Shown one piece after another: positions 55,327 to 64,000 of a stretch of DNA of 64,000 nt. The notes under the pieces are model-generated. The model worked only from the letters and a program-made list of their open reading frames with translations. It did no database searches and was not told where the DNA came from. This stretch comes from Phormidium tenue FACHB-1052. GTDB lineage: Bacteria > Cyanobacteriota > Cyanobacteriia > Phormidesmidales > Phormidesmidaceae. The DNA is taken from positions 19,147-83,146 of the forward strand of contig NZ_JACJQN010000022.1 of the NCBI RefSeq assembly GCF_014696675.1, given 5' to 3'. Both the position numbers and the translations under genes were made by a program. Position 1 is the stretch's first letter; each line of letters begins with the position of its first letter.

Positions 55327-57333
55327 ATGAGCTTATTGGTGGCAGTAGATCAGGTTGAGAAGGTCTTTTCCTTATCTGATGGCGGTGAATATATCGCCCT
55401 TAAAGGCATTGATTTGGCGATCAAAAAAGGCGAGTTTGTTTCTTTTATTGGTCACTCGGGCTGTGGCAAATCGACCCTGCTAAATATGATTGCTGGCCTC
55501 TCGCTGCCCAGCTCGGGGGTGCTCACCTTGGAGGGCAAGAAAATCACCGAACCCGGCCCCGATCGCATGGTGGTCTTTCAAAACTATTCGCTGTTGCCCT
55601 GGCGATCGGTGCGCGAAAACATCGCTCTGGCGGTGAACTCGGTCTATGGCGACATGCCCAAGGGCGATCGCCGCGCCATTGTTGAAGAGCACATCAACCT
55701 GGTGGGTCTGCAACAGGCCGCCGATAAATGGCCCGACCAGCTCTCGGGTGGGATGAAGCAGCGGGTAGCGATCGCCCGCGCCCTGGCCATTCGCCCCAAG
55801 CTGCTGCTGCTGGATGAACCCTTTGGGGCGCTGGATGCGCTAACTCGGGGCAATCTGCAAACCCAGCTAATGCGCATCTGCGACGAGAACAACGTCACCG
55901 CAGTCATGGTTACCCACGATGTGGATGAGGCGGTGCTGCTCAGCGATCGCATCGTCATGCTTACCAACGGCCCCGGTGCCGAAATTGGCAACATTTTAGA
56001 AGTCGATATTCCCCGCCCCCGCCAGCGCATGGAGGTGGTTGAGCACCCCAGCTACTACAGCCTGCGTAGCGAAATTATCTACTTCCTCAACCAGCAAAAG
56101 CGGATCAAAAAGCTGCGGGCCAGGAAAACTACGGCGGTGGCTCGCCACGGGTTAGAAAAAGTGAACTTGGACATTGGCTTTGTGCCGCTGACCGCCTGTG
56201 CCCCGGTGGCGATCGCCAAGGAAAAAGGCTTCTTTGCCAAGCACGGCTTGGAGGAAGTCAACCTGACCCGCGAAACCAGCTGGCGTGGCATTGTCGATGG
56301 CATCGCCGGGGGATACCTGGATGCCGCCCAAATGCCCTCCGGTATGCCTCTGTGGTTTTCTCTAGGCGGCCACAAAAATACCCCGCTGCCCGTGGTCAGT
56401 GCGCTGACCATGACCCGCAACGGCAACGCCATCACTCTATCTCGCCGTTTCTACGACCAGGGTATCCACAGCCTGGATGCCTTTCGCGACATGCTGCACC
56501 GCACCCCCGAAACCCAACACCGTATGGGCATGGTGCACCCGTCATCGATGCACAACCTGCTGCTGCGCTACTGGCTAGCGGCGGGCGGCATCGACCCCGA
56601 TCGCGACCTGGCTCTGCAAACCATTCCCCCCGCCCAGATGGTGGTGGATCTGAAGAACAATGCGATCGACGGCTTCTGCGTCGGTGAGCCCTGGAACCTG
56701 CGCGCCGCCATGGACGAGGTCGGCTTTACCATCGCCACCGATCGCGAAATTTACGACGGCCACCCCGGCAAAGTGCTCGGCGTGCGCGAAGACTGGGCCG
56801 CCGCCTACCCCAACACCCACATCGCCCTCACCAAGGCCCTGCTCGATGCCTGCCGCTACTGCGCCGACCCCGAGAACGAGCTAGAGATTCGCCAGATTCT
56901 CTCCCAGCGAGCTTACCTGGGCACCCCAATTGACTATATTCACCTGGGCGACCCCAACACCAAAGTCTGCGAGCTGCAAAAGCCCATGCGCGAGTACGCC
57001 CACCACCTGTTCTTTGGCGACGGAGCCAACCGCCCCAGCCGCACCGAACACCTCTGGCACATGACCCAGCTCGCCCGCTGGGGCGACGTCCCCTTCCCCC
57101 GCAACTGGCTAGAGATTCTCGAACGCATTGTGCGGGTCGATGTCTACAGCACCGCCGCCCGCGAACTGGGCCTGCTCGATGCCAAATTCACGCGCGGCAG
57201 CATTCACCTGTTCGACGGCACCGACTTCGACGCCCAAGACCCGATCGGCTACCTCAACAGCCTTGCCATCAAACGCGACATTACCATCGCCGAGGTGGTA
57301 TTCGATGGGCGAATGGCAGCCTTGGCGGCGTAG
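55327..57333 (+). CDS. cmpC: Bicarbonate transporter ATPase fused to a binding-protein-like domain
   Basis: 668 residues. Residues 1-265 are an ABC ATPase: Walker A GHSGCGKST (42-50), signature LSGGMKQRV (139-147), Walker B LLLLDEP (159-165). Residues ~278-660 resemble CmpA/NrtA (IGFVPLTACAPVAIAKEKGFFAKHGL), the fusion seen only in CmpC and NrtC, where it regulates transport. In this domain the ligand positions are H409 (PSSMHNLLLRYW) and K482 (HPGKVLG), unlike CmpA in the same operon. The gene start follows an AAGGATAGAACT stretch. Confidence 0.85.
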   Translation: MSLLVAVDQVEKVFSLSDGGEYIALKGIDLAIKKGEFVSFIGHSGCGKSTLLNMIAGLSLPSSGVLTLEGKKITEPGPDRMVVFQNYSLLPWRSVRENIALAVNSVYGDMPKGDRRAIVEEHINLVGLQQAADKWPDQLSGGMKQRVAIARALAIRPKLLLLDEPFGALDALTRGNLQTQLMRICDENNVTAVMVTHDVDEAVLLSDRIVMLTNGPGAEIGNILEVDIPRPRQRMEVVEHPSYYSLRSEIIYFLNQQKRIKKLRARKTTAVARHGLEKVNLDIGFVPLTACAPVAIAKEKGFFAKHGLEEVNLTRETSWRGIVDGIAGGYLDAAQMPSGMPLWFSLGGHKNTPLPVVSALTMTRNGNAITLSRRFYDQGIHSLDAFRDMLHRTPETQHRMGMVHPSSMHNLLLRYWLAAGGIDPDRDLALQTIPPAQMVVDLKNNAIDGFCVGEPWNLRAAMDEVGFTIATDREIYDGHPGKVLGVREDWAAAYPNTHIALTKALLDACRYCADPENELEIRQILSQRAYLGTPIDYIHLGDPNTKVCELQKPMREYAHHLFFGDGANRPSRTEHLWHMTQLARWGDVPFPRNWLEILERIVRVDVYSTAARELGLLDAKFTRGSIHLFDGTDFDAQDPIGYLNSLAIKRDITIAEVVFDGRMAALAA

Positions 57334-57515
57334 GGGAGTGGGGAGTGATGGAGTCAGGGAGATGAGGAGGATGAGGGAGATAGGGAAGGTGGAGGAGATG
57401 GAGCGACGACAGACCGGTGTGCTTCCCCACCTCCCCCACCTCCCCCACCTACCCGACCTTCCCCACCTTCCCAACCTACCCGACCTTCCCCACTTACCCC
57501 ACCTTCCCCCGCACC
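57334..57515. repeat. Purine/pyrimidine tract between cmpC and cmpD
   Basis: 57334-57411 is almost all purine with GGAGAT/GAGGAT units; 57419-57515 is almost all pyrimidine made of tandem CCCCACCT/CCCGACCTT units. The two halves could pair imperfectly or form a triplex-prone tract. Confidence 0.7.
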
Positions 57516-57556
57516 GTCACTCAAAACATCCCAACCCAGAACACAGGAGTAAACCC

Positions 57557-58423
57557 ATGCAACCCGCCCCTCTCAATCTCAAGTCCCGCCGTCCCAGCCA
57601 TCTCGAATTAGTAGAATCCCCAACCTCATCCGACCAAGGCTTTTTAGTCTTTGATCAAGTCTCTAAGAGCTTCCCCACCGCTAAGGGCAGATTCCCAGTA
57701 TTAGAAAACGTCAATCTGACCATTCAACAGGGCGAATTCGTCTGCTTCATTGGCCACTCCGGCTGCGGCAAATCGACCCTGCTCAGCCTGGTCTCAGGCT
57801 TTCAGCAAGCTACGGGCGGCTCTGTCACCCTCAACGGGCAACCCATTCTCAAACCTGGCCCCGATCGCATGGTGGTCTTTCAAAACTACGCCCTGCTGCC
57901 CTGGCGCACCGTGTTTGAGAACGTTTACCTAGCGGTGAAAACAGTGTGGCCCAACAAGCCCGAGGCCCAAAAACGAGCGATCGTGCGCGACCACCTGGCC
58001 ATGGTGGGGCTCACCGAAGCTGCCGACAAGCGCCCCGACCAAATCTCCGGCGGCATGCGCCAGCGGGTTTCCATTGCCCGCGCTCTGGCCATTCGCCCCG
58101 AGGTGCTGATTCTCGACGAACCCTTTGGAGCGCTCGATGCCATCACCAAAGAAGAACTCCAGGAAGAGCTGCTGAAGATTTGGAACGACCATCGCTGCAC
58201 GGTATTGATGATCACCCACGACATCGACGAAGCCCTATTTTTGGCCGATCGCCTGGTGATGATGACCAACGGCCCCGCCGCCACCATCGGTGAGGTGATG
58301 GATATCCCCTTTGAGCGACCCCGCGATCGCGACCAAATTATGGAAGACCCCCAGTACTACCAGCTACGCAACCATGCCCTTGACTTTCTCTACAACCGCT
58401 TTGCCCACGACGATGGAGTCTAG
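57557..58423 (+). CDS. cmpD: Bicarbonate transporter ATPase CmpD
   Basis: 288 residues from ATG 57557, with AGGAG 8-10 nt upstream; the open frame upstream covers cmpC and the repeat tract and is ignored. Walker A GHSGCGKST (66-74), signature ISGGMRQRVSIA, Walker [14 protein letters not shown]. It is the simple second ATPase of the heterodimer with CmpC, without the binding-protein domain. A short N-terminal extension (~28 residues) is unconserved. A hairpin follows at 58498. Confidence 0.85.
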   Translation: MQPAPLNLKSRRPSHLELVESPTSSDQGFLVFDQVSKSFPTAKGRFPVLENVNLTIQQGEFVCFIGHSGCGKSTLLSLVSGFQQATGGSVTLNGQPILKPGPDRMVVFQNYALLPWRTVFENVYLAVKTVWPNKPEAQKRAIVRDHLAMVGLTEAADKRPDQISGGMRQRVSIARALAIRPEVLILDEPFGALDAITKEELQEELLKIWNDHRCTVLMITHDIDEALFLADRLVMMTNGPAATIGEVMDIPFERPRDRDQIMEDPQYYQLRNHALDFLYNRFAHDDGV

Positions 58424-58497
58424 GATGTCAGTGCCAGCAGTGCCAGTACCAGTAGACCGTGCAAAATAGTCGGCCTTATCGCGTCGTTTACTGTATA

Positions 58498-58534
58498 AAT
58501 CAACCCGGCCCCCTGAAAGGAAGCCGGGTTGATT
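58498..58534. terminator. Hairpin between cmpD and the HCP gene
   Basis: A perfect 12-bp stem AATCAACCCGGC / GCCGGGTTGATT with a 13-nt loop, placed between two convergent genes; no T-tract, so likely a shared, structure-only terminator. Confidence 0.6.
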
Positions 58535-58611
58535 CAGGCAACGACTAAGCCATAGCAAATCGCTCTCTAAACACCCTTTAGGGCTGCAAAGGCGATCGCG
58601 CTACTCACCCA

Positions 58612-59136
58612 TTACAAGCTGTTGGTAATGCCGGTTTCGGCTAGGGGAGGGGGAGCAGTGACGCTGGTAAAGCCCATTTGGGTGGCGGCTTCCCGCAGCA
58701 ACGAGATCTGTGACTGGAACTCCATGCCCTTGATGTCAGAGAGAATTTTGCTGACATCACCTTCGGCTTCGTAGTCGCTGGGCATATCCACAATTTGCTT
58801 GCCCATGGCTTCGGCCCAGCCATACCACACCAGCAGTTGGTTGTTGGCGCTCAGAGCACCGTAGCGCTCAGAGATGTCGCTGTGCTCGCCCCGCGCCACG
58901 CTGCGCATGGCCTCAAGCTGCTCGTCTTTCGATAGGTCATACAGCTCTTTGATTAGCGGCTCGGCCAGCTCAGGGTCAGCGGCTTCGGGTGCAGCCGGGG
59001 TGATAGAGCCCCCCATGGCCTCATAGATGTAGTAGAGCAATGCCAGCTTGTCGTCTACAGACAGCGCATCGTAGCGCTGAAACAGATCATTAGTTGAGTC
59101 TTCAGTAATTTGAGTGGTTTGATTGTTAGAAGCCAT
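58612..59136 (-). CDS. hcp: Helical carotenoid protein (OCP N-terminal domain homologue)
   Basis: 174 residues, start ATG 59136. A free-standing version of the carotenoid-binding N-terminal domain of orange carotenoid protein; no C-terminal (NTF2-like) domain is fused or adjacent. Two four-helix halves hold a keto-carotenoid. Y38 aligns with OCP Tyr44, W104 with Trp110, and R148 with Arg155; at the OCP Trp41 position there is Y35. HCPs quench singlet oxygen, and some quench phycobilisomes. Which HCP clade this is cannot be told here. C-terminal tail TAPPPLAETGITNSL is free. Confidence 0.9.
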   Translation of the reverse strand: MASNNQTTQITEDSTNDLFQRYDALSVDDKLALLYYIYEAMGGSITPAAPEAADPELAEPLIKELYDLSKDEQLEAMRSVARGEHSDISERYGALSANNQLLVWYGWAEAMGKQIVDMPSDYEAEGDVSKILSDIKGMEFQSQISLLREAATQMGFTSVTAPPPLAETGITNSL

Positions 59137-59349
59137 ATAGCCATCCACATCTAGTATCGTCGCTTTACCCTAAACCCGCCGCCAGTGCCCCAACATCGGC
59201 TGCGAGGGAGACATGGCTGTAGTCAATTGGTAGAGAACAACGGGTGGTAATGAAGGTGGCTCATTCACGCCATAGCGACTCTCCGATACGCCATCGCCAA
59301 CGGGGTCATTGCCACTACGACCCAATTCTCCCTCACCCCTAATTCAGCT

Positions 59350-59964
59350 CTAGCCAGGAACACCGGCATTGGCCAGGGGCTTAGCGGCAACGCTACGATA
59401 GATGCAGAACAGCGCCACCATTTGCACCAGGTGGTAAACCACTAGAGGGCTGACCCCAGGCCAGGGAATCAGCAGCCCGATCGCCCCCAGTCCAGAGAGG
59501 GCGATCGCTGCCAGCATCCAGGCTGGGGCATGCGAATCGTGACGGCGCTGAAGCCACTGCACCAGCAGCACAATGAGCAGCGCGCTGAGATAGTCGGACA
59601 CCCGCAGGGCAAAGCCCCACAGAGTAAAGCCCGCCGCGATCGCCCCAACTAGTTTTGCCGCTGCCAGCGCCAGCAGCGCCAACCGCTCACCCCGGCGTAG
59701 GGGAACGGCTGCGGCCACAAGGGTAAAAAAACTGGCGATCGCCACCGCTATACCCATGCCCTGCCAGAGCCAAATCCTTTGGAGCAAAGACATCTGGTGG
59801 GCAAACCCGTGGTAGATACCCCCCAGCAGGGCCGCGCCGCTAACGCTGGTAAAAGCCAATGCCCAGAGCCGCTGCACACCGCCCTGCCCAAGCAGCAGAC
59901 CCGCCAGCAGCAGGCACTCTAGGGCGATCGCGTAGTCGGTCAAGGTGGTAAGGGGTTCTGCCAT
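59350..59964 (-). CDS. Seven-segment membrane protein, unknown function
   Basis: 204 residues from ATG 59964; longer starts to 60039 are open, but the added part is unconserved. Seven hydrophobic segments run from LTDYAIALECLLLAGLLLG to LVVYHLVQMVALFCIYRSVA with HGFAHQM and a conserved YHLVQM histidine, a layout like the DUF6962/alkaline-ceramidase-like families. No known catalytic motif can be claimed. It is divergent from the MerR gene, with 241 nt between. Confidence 0.65.
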   Translation of the reverse strand: MAEPLTTLTDYAIALECLLLAGLLLGQGGVQRLWALAFTSVSGAALLGGIYHGFAHQMSLLQRIWLWQGMGIAVAIASFFTLVAAAVPLRRGERLALLALAAAKLVGAIAAGFTLWGFALRVSDYLSALLIVLLVQWLQRRHDSHAPAWMLAAIALSGLGAIGLLIPWPGVSPLVVYHLVQMVALFCIYRSVAAKPLANAGVPG

Positions 59965-60168
59965 GCCGGAGAAAAACGAAGGAGCCTGGGCTAGTTGCAG
60001 CCCGCGGTTAAAGTCTAATACTGAATGCGATCTCAACACTTTTGTGCCCCACAGGCAGCTGGATAGAGCAAAGAGCCTTTACTCTGATGAACGAGCGGTT
60101 TTCAAACGGATTTTTTAGGTCAAGCACCCTTGTTTCAGGTCTAACCAGATAGATCTAAAAAATTCTGC

Positions 60169-60199
60169 TTGACTTAGAGTGCGCTCTAACCTCTAACGT
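60169..60199 (+). promoter_or_regulatory. MerR-type promoter/operator with 19-bp spacer
   Basis: TTGACT (-35) and TAACGT (-10) are 19 bp apart, the long spacing activated by MerR-family proteins. The dyad TAGAG-TGCG-CTCTA fills the spacer, like NmlR/AdhR sites (CTTGACT-TAGAG...CTCTA). The -10 ends 6 nt before the merR ATG, implying a near-leaderless message. Confidence 0.7.
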
Positions 60200-60205
60200 G
60201 CAGAT

Positions 60206-60616
60206 ATGGAAGAACTCACCATTCAGCAGGTCGCCGCCGCCACTGGGCTTAGCGTGTACACATTGCGCTATTACGAGCGCTGCAACCTGATTGCGCCTAT
60301 TGGTCGCTCCACTAGCGGCCATCGGCGCTACTCAGCCAACGACCTCCGCTGGATCGAGTTTTTGAATAAGCTGCGGCTGACGGGTATGCCTATTCGACAA
60401 ATGCAGGAGTACGCAGAGCTGGTGAGGTCTCAACCCGACTCTGGGTTCCACAGCCGGCAGCAAATCCTGGAATCTCACCGTGAAACAGTGCTGGCCCAAA
60501 TTCAGCAGCTGCAAGACAACCTCGCCGTCATCGACTGGAAGATTCAGCACTACTCAGAGCTAGAGGCAAACCTCCATGACTCACTCAACCTACCTAAACA
60601 GACCCAGTCTGCTTAA
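60206..60616 (+). CDS. MerR-family transcriptional regulator (NmlR/AdhR-like)
   Basis: 136 residues. Winged helix MEELTIQQVAAATGLSVYTLRYYERCNLIAPIGRSTSGHRRYSANDLRWIEFLNKLR, then a long dimer helix. The only cysteine, C27 in YERCNLI, lies in the DNA-binding half, not in a metal-binding C-terminal loop, so this is not a classic metal sensor. NmlR/AdhR-type regulators respond to aldehydes or other electrophiles. The downstream aldo/keto reductase on the same strand, 218 nt away, is the likely target along with autoregulation from the 19-bp promoter. Confidence 0.88.
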   Translation: MEELTIQQVAAATGLSVYTLRYYERCNLIAPIGRSTSGHRRYSANDLRWIEFLNKLRLTGMPIRQMQEYAELVRSQPDSGFHSRQQILESHRETVLAQIQQLQDNLAVIDWKIQHYSELEANLHDSLNLPKQTQSA

Positions 60617-60834
60617 GGTGTAGGGTTACAGCTCTGACAGGTTGAGGATAGGGCAGCCGCAGCACCAAGCGTCGCCAGTTTGGCAGCTGTGCAATCTGGA
60701 TTCAGCCTTTGAGTCTCTGCCTTGCGAGCCTGTTCAGTCAACCTGTGCTGCGCGAGTTTGAGAACTACAGTCCCTACTTGGGGCTGGGGGAGAACGATAT
60801 TGCATTGAACCACCGCAAACTAAGGAGTTAAGCC

Positions 60835-61809
<975 letters not shown>

Positions 61810-61928
61810 GTGGCGCTGTCTACCCCTCTGTCCCCCTTAATCAGACAGGGGCAGGGGAGATCAATAGGTATTCAATGCGATCGCAGAATGTCTTAGACCA
61901 CTGCCTGGATAAACTGCCCAAAAAACAT

Positions 61929-61954
61929 AGGGGTGCCCGATTGATCGAGCACCC
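61929..61954 (-). terminator. Terminator of the DUF5335-like gene
   Basis: GGGGTGC / GCACCCC with an inner CGAT / ATCG stem; on the minus strand it is followed by TATGTTTTTTGG, the T-run of an intrinsic terminator. Confidence 0.75.
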
Positions 61955-61983
61955 CTTCTCAAAAACGTTAGTACCCCGCAGCC

Positions 61984-62382
61984 CTAAAACCCTCCGGCTG
62001 GGCTCAGCCGCTGGAACTGGAAACTAATCACGGTTTGGGCGTAATCCTCATCGGTAATAGTGCAAGACTGAATTGCCCCATCTTCATCGGTGATGATGCT
62101 AACGGCCTGGGGAGACACAATCCGGTGGGCATAGACAGCCTCGCGGGTGCCCAAAAAGCGGTTGACCGTGACCATCAGATCATTGGTGTGGTCAGGCTGG
62201 TCGTAGGTAATCGAAAACAGCGGCTTTTGATACAGCACGTTAAAGTCGCCCAGTTCTTGATCTAATTGCTTCAAAGTAATCAACCGCCCCCGGTGCTCAT
62301 CGGTGAGCTGGGCAAAAAATTCTTGCCAAATGCCGTGGGGAATATCAAGCTGATACCGCTTGTAGGACAGTTCCAGATTCAT
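61984..62382 (-). CDS. DUF5335-like small protein
   Basis: 132 residues with a perfect GGAGGAGG site ~8 nt before ATG 62382. It has an alternating hydrophobic, beta-rich pattern (IPHGIWQEFFAQLTDEHRGRLITLKQLDQELGD, LFSITYDQPDHTNDLMVTVNRFLG, YAHRIVSPQAVSIITDEDGAIQSCTITDED) as in the DUF5335 family. No signal peptide or catalytic motif. Function unknown. It has its own terminator, so it is a single-gene unit with a strong translation signal. Confidence 0.7.
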   Translation of the reverse strand: MNLELSYKRYQLDIPHGIWQEFFAQLTDEHRGRLITLKQLDQELGDFNVLYQKPLFSITYDQPDHTNDLMVTVNRFLGTREAVYAHRIVSPQAVSIITDEDGAIQSCTITDEDYAQTVISFQFQRLSPAGGF

Positions 62383-62583
62383 CGTTTACCTCCTCCTAAC
62401 AATGGTGTTTAGAGTAGGTTTGTCGTGTGTCATTGCTGTGCCAAGGCTGTGACAAAAGGGCTAAATCTCGCTGGGGCATCACCGCCGAGACGCTACTGAG
62501 ACGCCACCGACACAATATCGCCACAACCGCTAATTACCGTTAGTTGCAAATGCACCGATTCCTCTAGGAAAAGGACAGACACT

Positions 62584-63180
62584 ATGGAAACTATGGTTCG
62601 CGATCGCCAAATCTTACCCATCGGCCTTCGATCCAACGCAGCAGCGCCCCAGGGCCATCTGGCCACCAAGCCCAGGCCCCTACCGTTCCGCGACGACGAA
62701 ACCGTTGCCATGGGCCAGTGCGAACTCGGCAAAATTCGTCTGGAGATGGGCCGCTTTGAAGATGCCCTTGAGCTGTTTGAGCAAGCCCTAGCCCTACAGC
62801 CCCACGATGTCGAAAGCTGGCACAACCGGGCCGAAGCGCTCACCTGCCTCAGCCGCTACGAAGCTGCCCTAGCCAGCCTAGAGCAGGCCCAAACCCTAGC
62901 GGGGTTTGCCACTCCTCGCCTGCTAGTGCAAAAAGCCGTAGTGCTGATTTGGCTCAACCGCTTAGAAGACGCACTTACCTGCTGCAATCGTGCCCTCTGG
63001 CTCAACCCCAACCACAGCCAAGCCTGGCTCTTTCGCGGCATTGCCCTACAGCGTCTAGGGCGATTTGAGGAGGCTCACCGCAGCTATCACCGGGTCGCTC
63101 GGCCAGCTCTAGCCGCTGGGTCTCGCTCCAACCTCCAGCGGCTCTGCCAAGACATTGTTCTCAGCCACCGGGCTAGCTAG
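62584..63180 (+). CDS. TPR-repeat protein
   Basis: 198 residues. From ~43 on there are three to four tetratricopeptide repeats (GQCELGKIRLEMGRFEDALELFEQALALQP, WHNRAEALTCLSRYEAALASLEQA, LLVQKAVVLIWLNRLEDALTCCNRALWLNP, WLFRGIALQRLGRFEEAHRSYHR). The first 40 residues are unconserved and basic. TPR proteins scaffold other proteins; no partner is indicated by neighbours. No signal peptide. The ATG at 62584 has no strong ribosome binding site, and ATG 62593 is an alternative. Confidence 0.85.
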   Translation: METMVRDRQILPIGLRSNAAAPQGHLATKPRPLPFRDDETVAMGQCELGKIRLEMGRFEDALELFEQALALQPHDVESWHNRAEALTCLSRYEAALASLEQAQTLAGFATPRLLVQKAVVLIWLNRLEDALTCCNRALWLNPNHSQAWLFRGIALQRLGRFEEAHRSYHRVARPALAAGSRSNLQRLCQDIVLSHRAS

Positions 63181-63240
63181 CTTCGGGCTAGCCTCGAAGG
63201 ACTAACCCGTTTATCGATCGGTTCTCGGTTCAGTAGGCCA

Positions 63241-63274
63241 AAAAAATCCCTCTTCTTTTGCAAGGAGAGGGATT
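63241..63274 (-). terminator. Intrinsic terminator of the secreted-protein gene
   Basis: AATCCCTCT and AGAGGGATT form a 9-bp stem; on the minus strand the right side continues into a run of seven Ts. It lies 46 nt after the stop at 63320. Confidence 0.8.
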
Positions 63275-63319
63275 GAGGCATCAGTTTGCAGCTCAAGACA
63301 TAGCTGGTATCGAGGAAAT

Positions 63320-63676
63320 CTAGTTGCCGGGGGTAATCTTTTCGAGAACGTTCTCAATTTGATCTTGCACAGTGGTGGACGATTGAGAATTTGCGGGGGA
63401 GTTCATGGTGTGCAGGTCAGCATCGCCCTGCACTTCGTTGGGGCCTCGCTGGGCCTTGCGCTGAACTTCCTGCTGGTTGCGGGGTTCAGCGTCGAGGGCA
63501 CGCTCTGACGTTTCCTGGAGGTTGTTCATTTGGGCGGTGCCGTCAGAGGGGCTGCTGCTGGAGTTGCCAAAGGCCATTGCTGGGTTAGCTATCCCCAACA
63601 GCAAAAACAGCGAAGCCACCACTACCATAGACATCCGAGCCAGGTTGCGATTGAGGCGACGTAGAACGTGTTTCAT
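63320..63676 (-). CDS. Small secreted protein, unknown function
   Basis: 118 residues from ATG 63676 (AAAGGA lies 8 nt upstream, too close to the ATGs at 63685 and 63682). A signal peptide (MSMVVVASLFLLLGIANPAMA) is followed by a Ser-rich stretch and a charged, Gln/Glu/Asn-rich helical region (NLQETSERALDAEPRNQQEVQRKAQRGPNEVQGDADLH). No cysteine. It resembles the secreted charged protein at 3590 in general build, not in sequence. Exported to the periplasm or lumen. It has its own terminator. Confidence 0.7.
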   Translation of the reverse strand: MKHVLRRLNRNLARMSMVVVASLFLLLGIANPAMAFGNSSSSPSDGTAQMNNLQETSERALDAEPRNQQEVQRKAQRGPNEVQGDADLHTMNSPANSQSSTTVQDQIENVLEKITPGN

Positions 63677-63900
63677 TGTCATCATCCTTTCAACTTAATT
63701 GTGTAAACGATATTTAAAGTCAAAAACTGCTGCGGACGCGATCGCAGGCCTTCCATAATCAACCCTTTGACAGAGCCTAAGATAGCGTCTGCGGTGTTTT
63801 CAGCTATAGCACTACAACCTTAGGGCACTGCTACAGTCTCAACATCGACCCCAAGATATACGTCTAAAGGCCGTTGCGGTGTCTTTTTTCGTATTTCTTA

Positions 63901-64000
63901 GAGGGCGTTTGAAAAGTTGATTGGGCAGTAAAAAAGCTCACACGGTCTAGGCTGAGATTACTAAGACTACAGCCCCGTGAGAGCGATGAGTAAAGCCTAC
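63901..64000 (+). mobile_element. Left end of an IS5-family-like insertion sequence (cut by window edge)
   Basis: GAGGGCGTTTGAAAAGTTGA resembles the terminal inverted repeat of cyanobacterial IS5-type elements and is followed, 65 nt on, by a start codon whose first residues are MSKAY. The right end is outside the window, so the assignment rests on the end sequence and the first codons. Confidence 0.65.
63986..64000 (+). CDS. Transposase, N-terminal 5 codons only
   Basis: ATG at 63986 after GTGAGAGCG; reads Met-Ser-Lys-Ala-Tyr, a start common to cyanobacterial IS5-family transposases. The gene continues beyond the window, so intactness is unknown. Confidence 0.5.

Noticed and set aside
57419..57515. 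CRISPR or origin repeats
   Set aside because: Simple pyrimidine tandem units without spacers, DnaA boxes or cas genes.
57128..57556. 143-codon N-terminal extension of cmpD
   Set aside because: Shadow of cmpC plus a low-complexity tract (repeated His-Leu-Pro); a good ribosome binding site precedes 57557.
52619..58423. Calling the operon nrtABCD
   Set aside because: The binding protein has Gln and Glu where NrtA has its nitrate-binding His and Lys, and shares CmpA-specific blocks; bicarbonate is the better call, though not proven.

Overview
The window is from a cyanobacterium, most likely filamentous and Leptolyngbya/Nodosilinea-like, though the genus is my inference. The evidence is gene content: a CmpABCD-type bicarbonate transporter, sqdB/sqdX sulfolipid genes, a CikA-type circadian kinase, an orange-carotenoid-protein-like helical carotenoid protein, a thylakoid-lumen TPM protein and cobN. 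GCGATCGC (HIP1) octamers are frequent throughout, and short repeat families typical of filamentous cyanobacteria are present.

Layout. 1-4.2 kb: end of a membrane protein, a PAP2 phosphatase, a CadD-like transporter, a GFA-family protein, a small secreted protein and repeat/hairpin-rich spacers. 4.3-6.2 kb: ilvD. 6.2-16.8 kb, all minus strand: a GAF/PAS diguanylate cyclase, a receiver-EAL phosphodiesterase and two paralogous PAS hybrid histidine kinases, which together look like a c-di-GMP signalling block. 17-25.8 kb: a UDP-GlcNAc 2-epimerase, cobN carrying repeat-derived in-frame insertions, a CikA-like kinase and a TLP15-type lumen protein. 26-32.8 kb: two complete two-component systems around a secreted repeat protein and a membrane-anchored protein, then a small receiver protein and lgt.

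33-38.6 kb is a sulfate-acquisition cluster: cysA diverges from sbpA-cysT-cysW, followed by a NIL-domain protein and a Crp-family (CysR-like) regulator. 38.6-43 kb: a GNAT protein, a UbiH-type hydroxylase, and sqdX and sqdB. 43-49 kb: a MarR regulator, an ABC-2 exporter, an FMN reductase, an SRAP protein, a hemerythrin-like protein and a lipoprotein with a phytase-esterase domain. 49-52 kb: a FAD oxidoreductase, a PPC-domain protein and tRNA-Phe(GAA).

52.6-58.4 kb is a four-gene ABC transporter of the Cmp/Nrt family. Its binding protein has the CmpA-type residues (Gln and Glu where NrtA has His and Lys), so I call it bicarbonate transport. Each of its three gene junctions holds a repeat or hairpin. 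58.6-64 kb: a helical carotenoid protein, a membrane protein, MerR with an aldo/keto reductase, a DUF5335-like protein, a TPR protein, a small secreted protein, and the left end of an IS5-type insertion sequence cut by the window edge.

The most notable observations are: a pair of ~150-bp non-autonomous elements (18.3 and 46.0 kb) with target duplications, one of which duplicated the stop codons of two convergent genes so that neither was damaged; four repeat-derived in-frame insertions in CobN; a CikA whose GAF domain keeps a cysteine at the bilin-attachment position; and repeat elements at every junction of the cmp operon. I did not find a clearly new multi-gene system.
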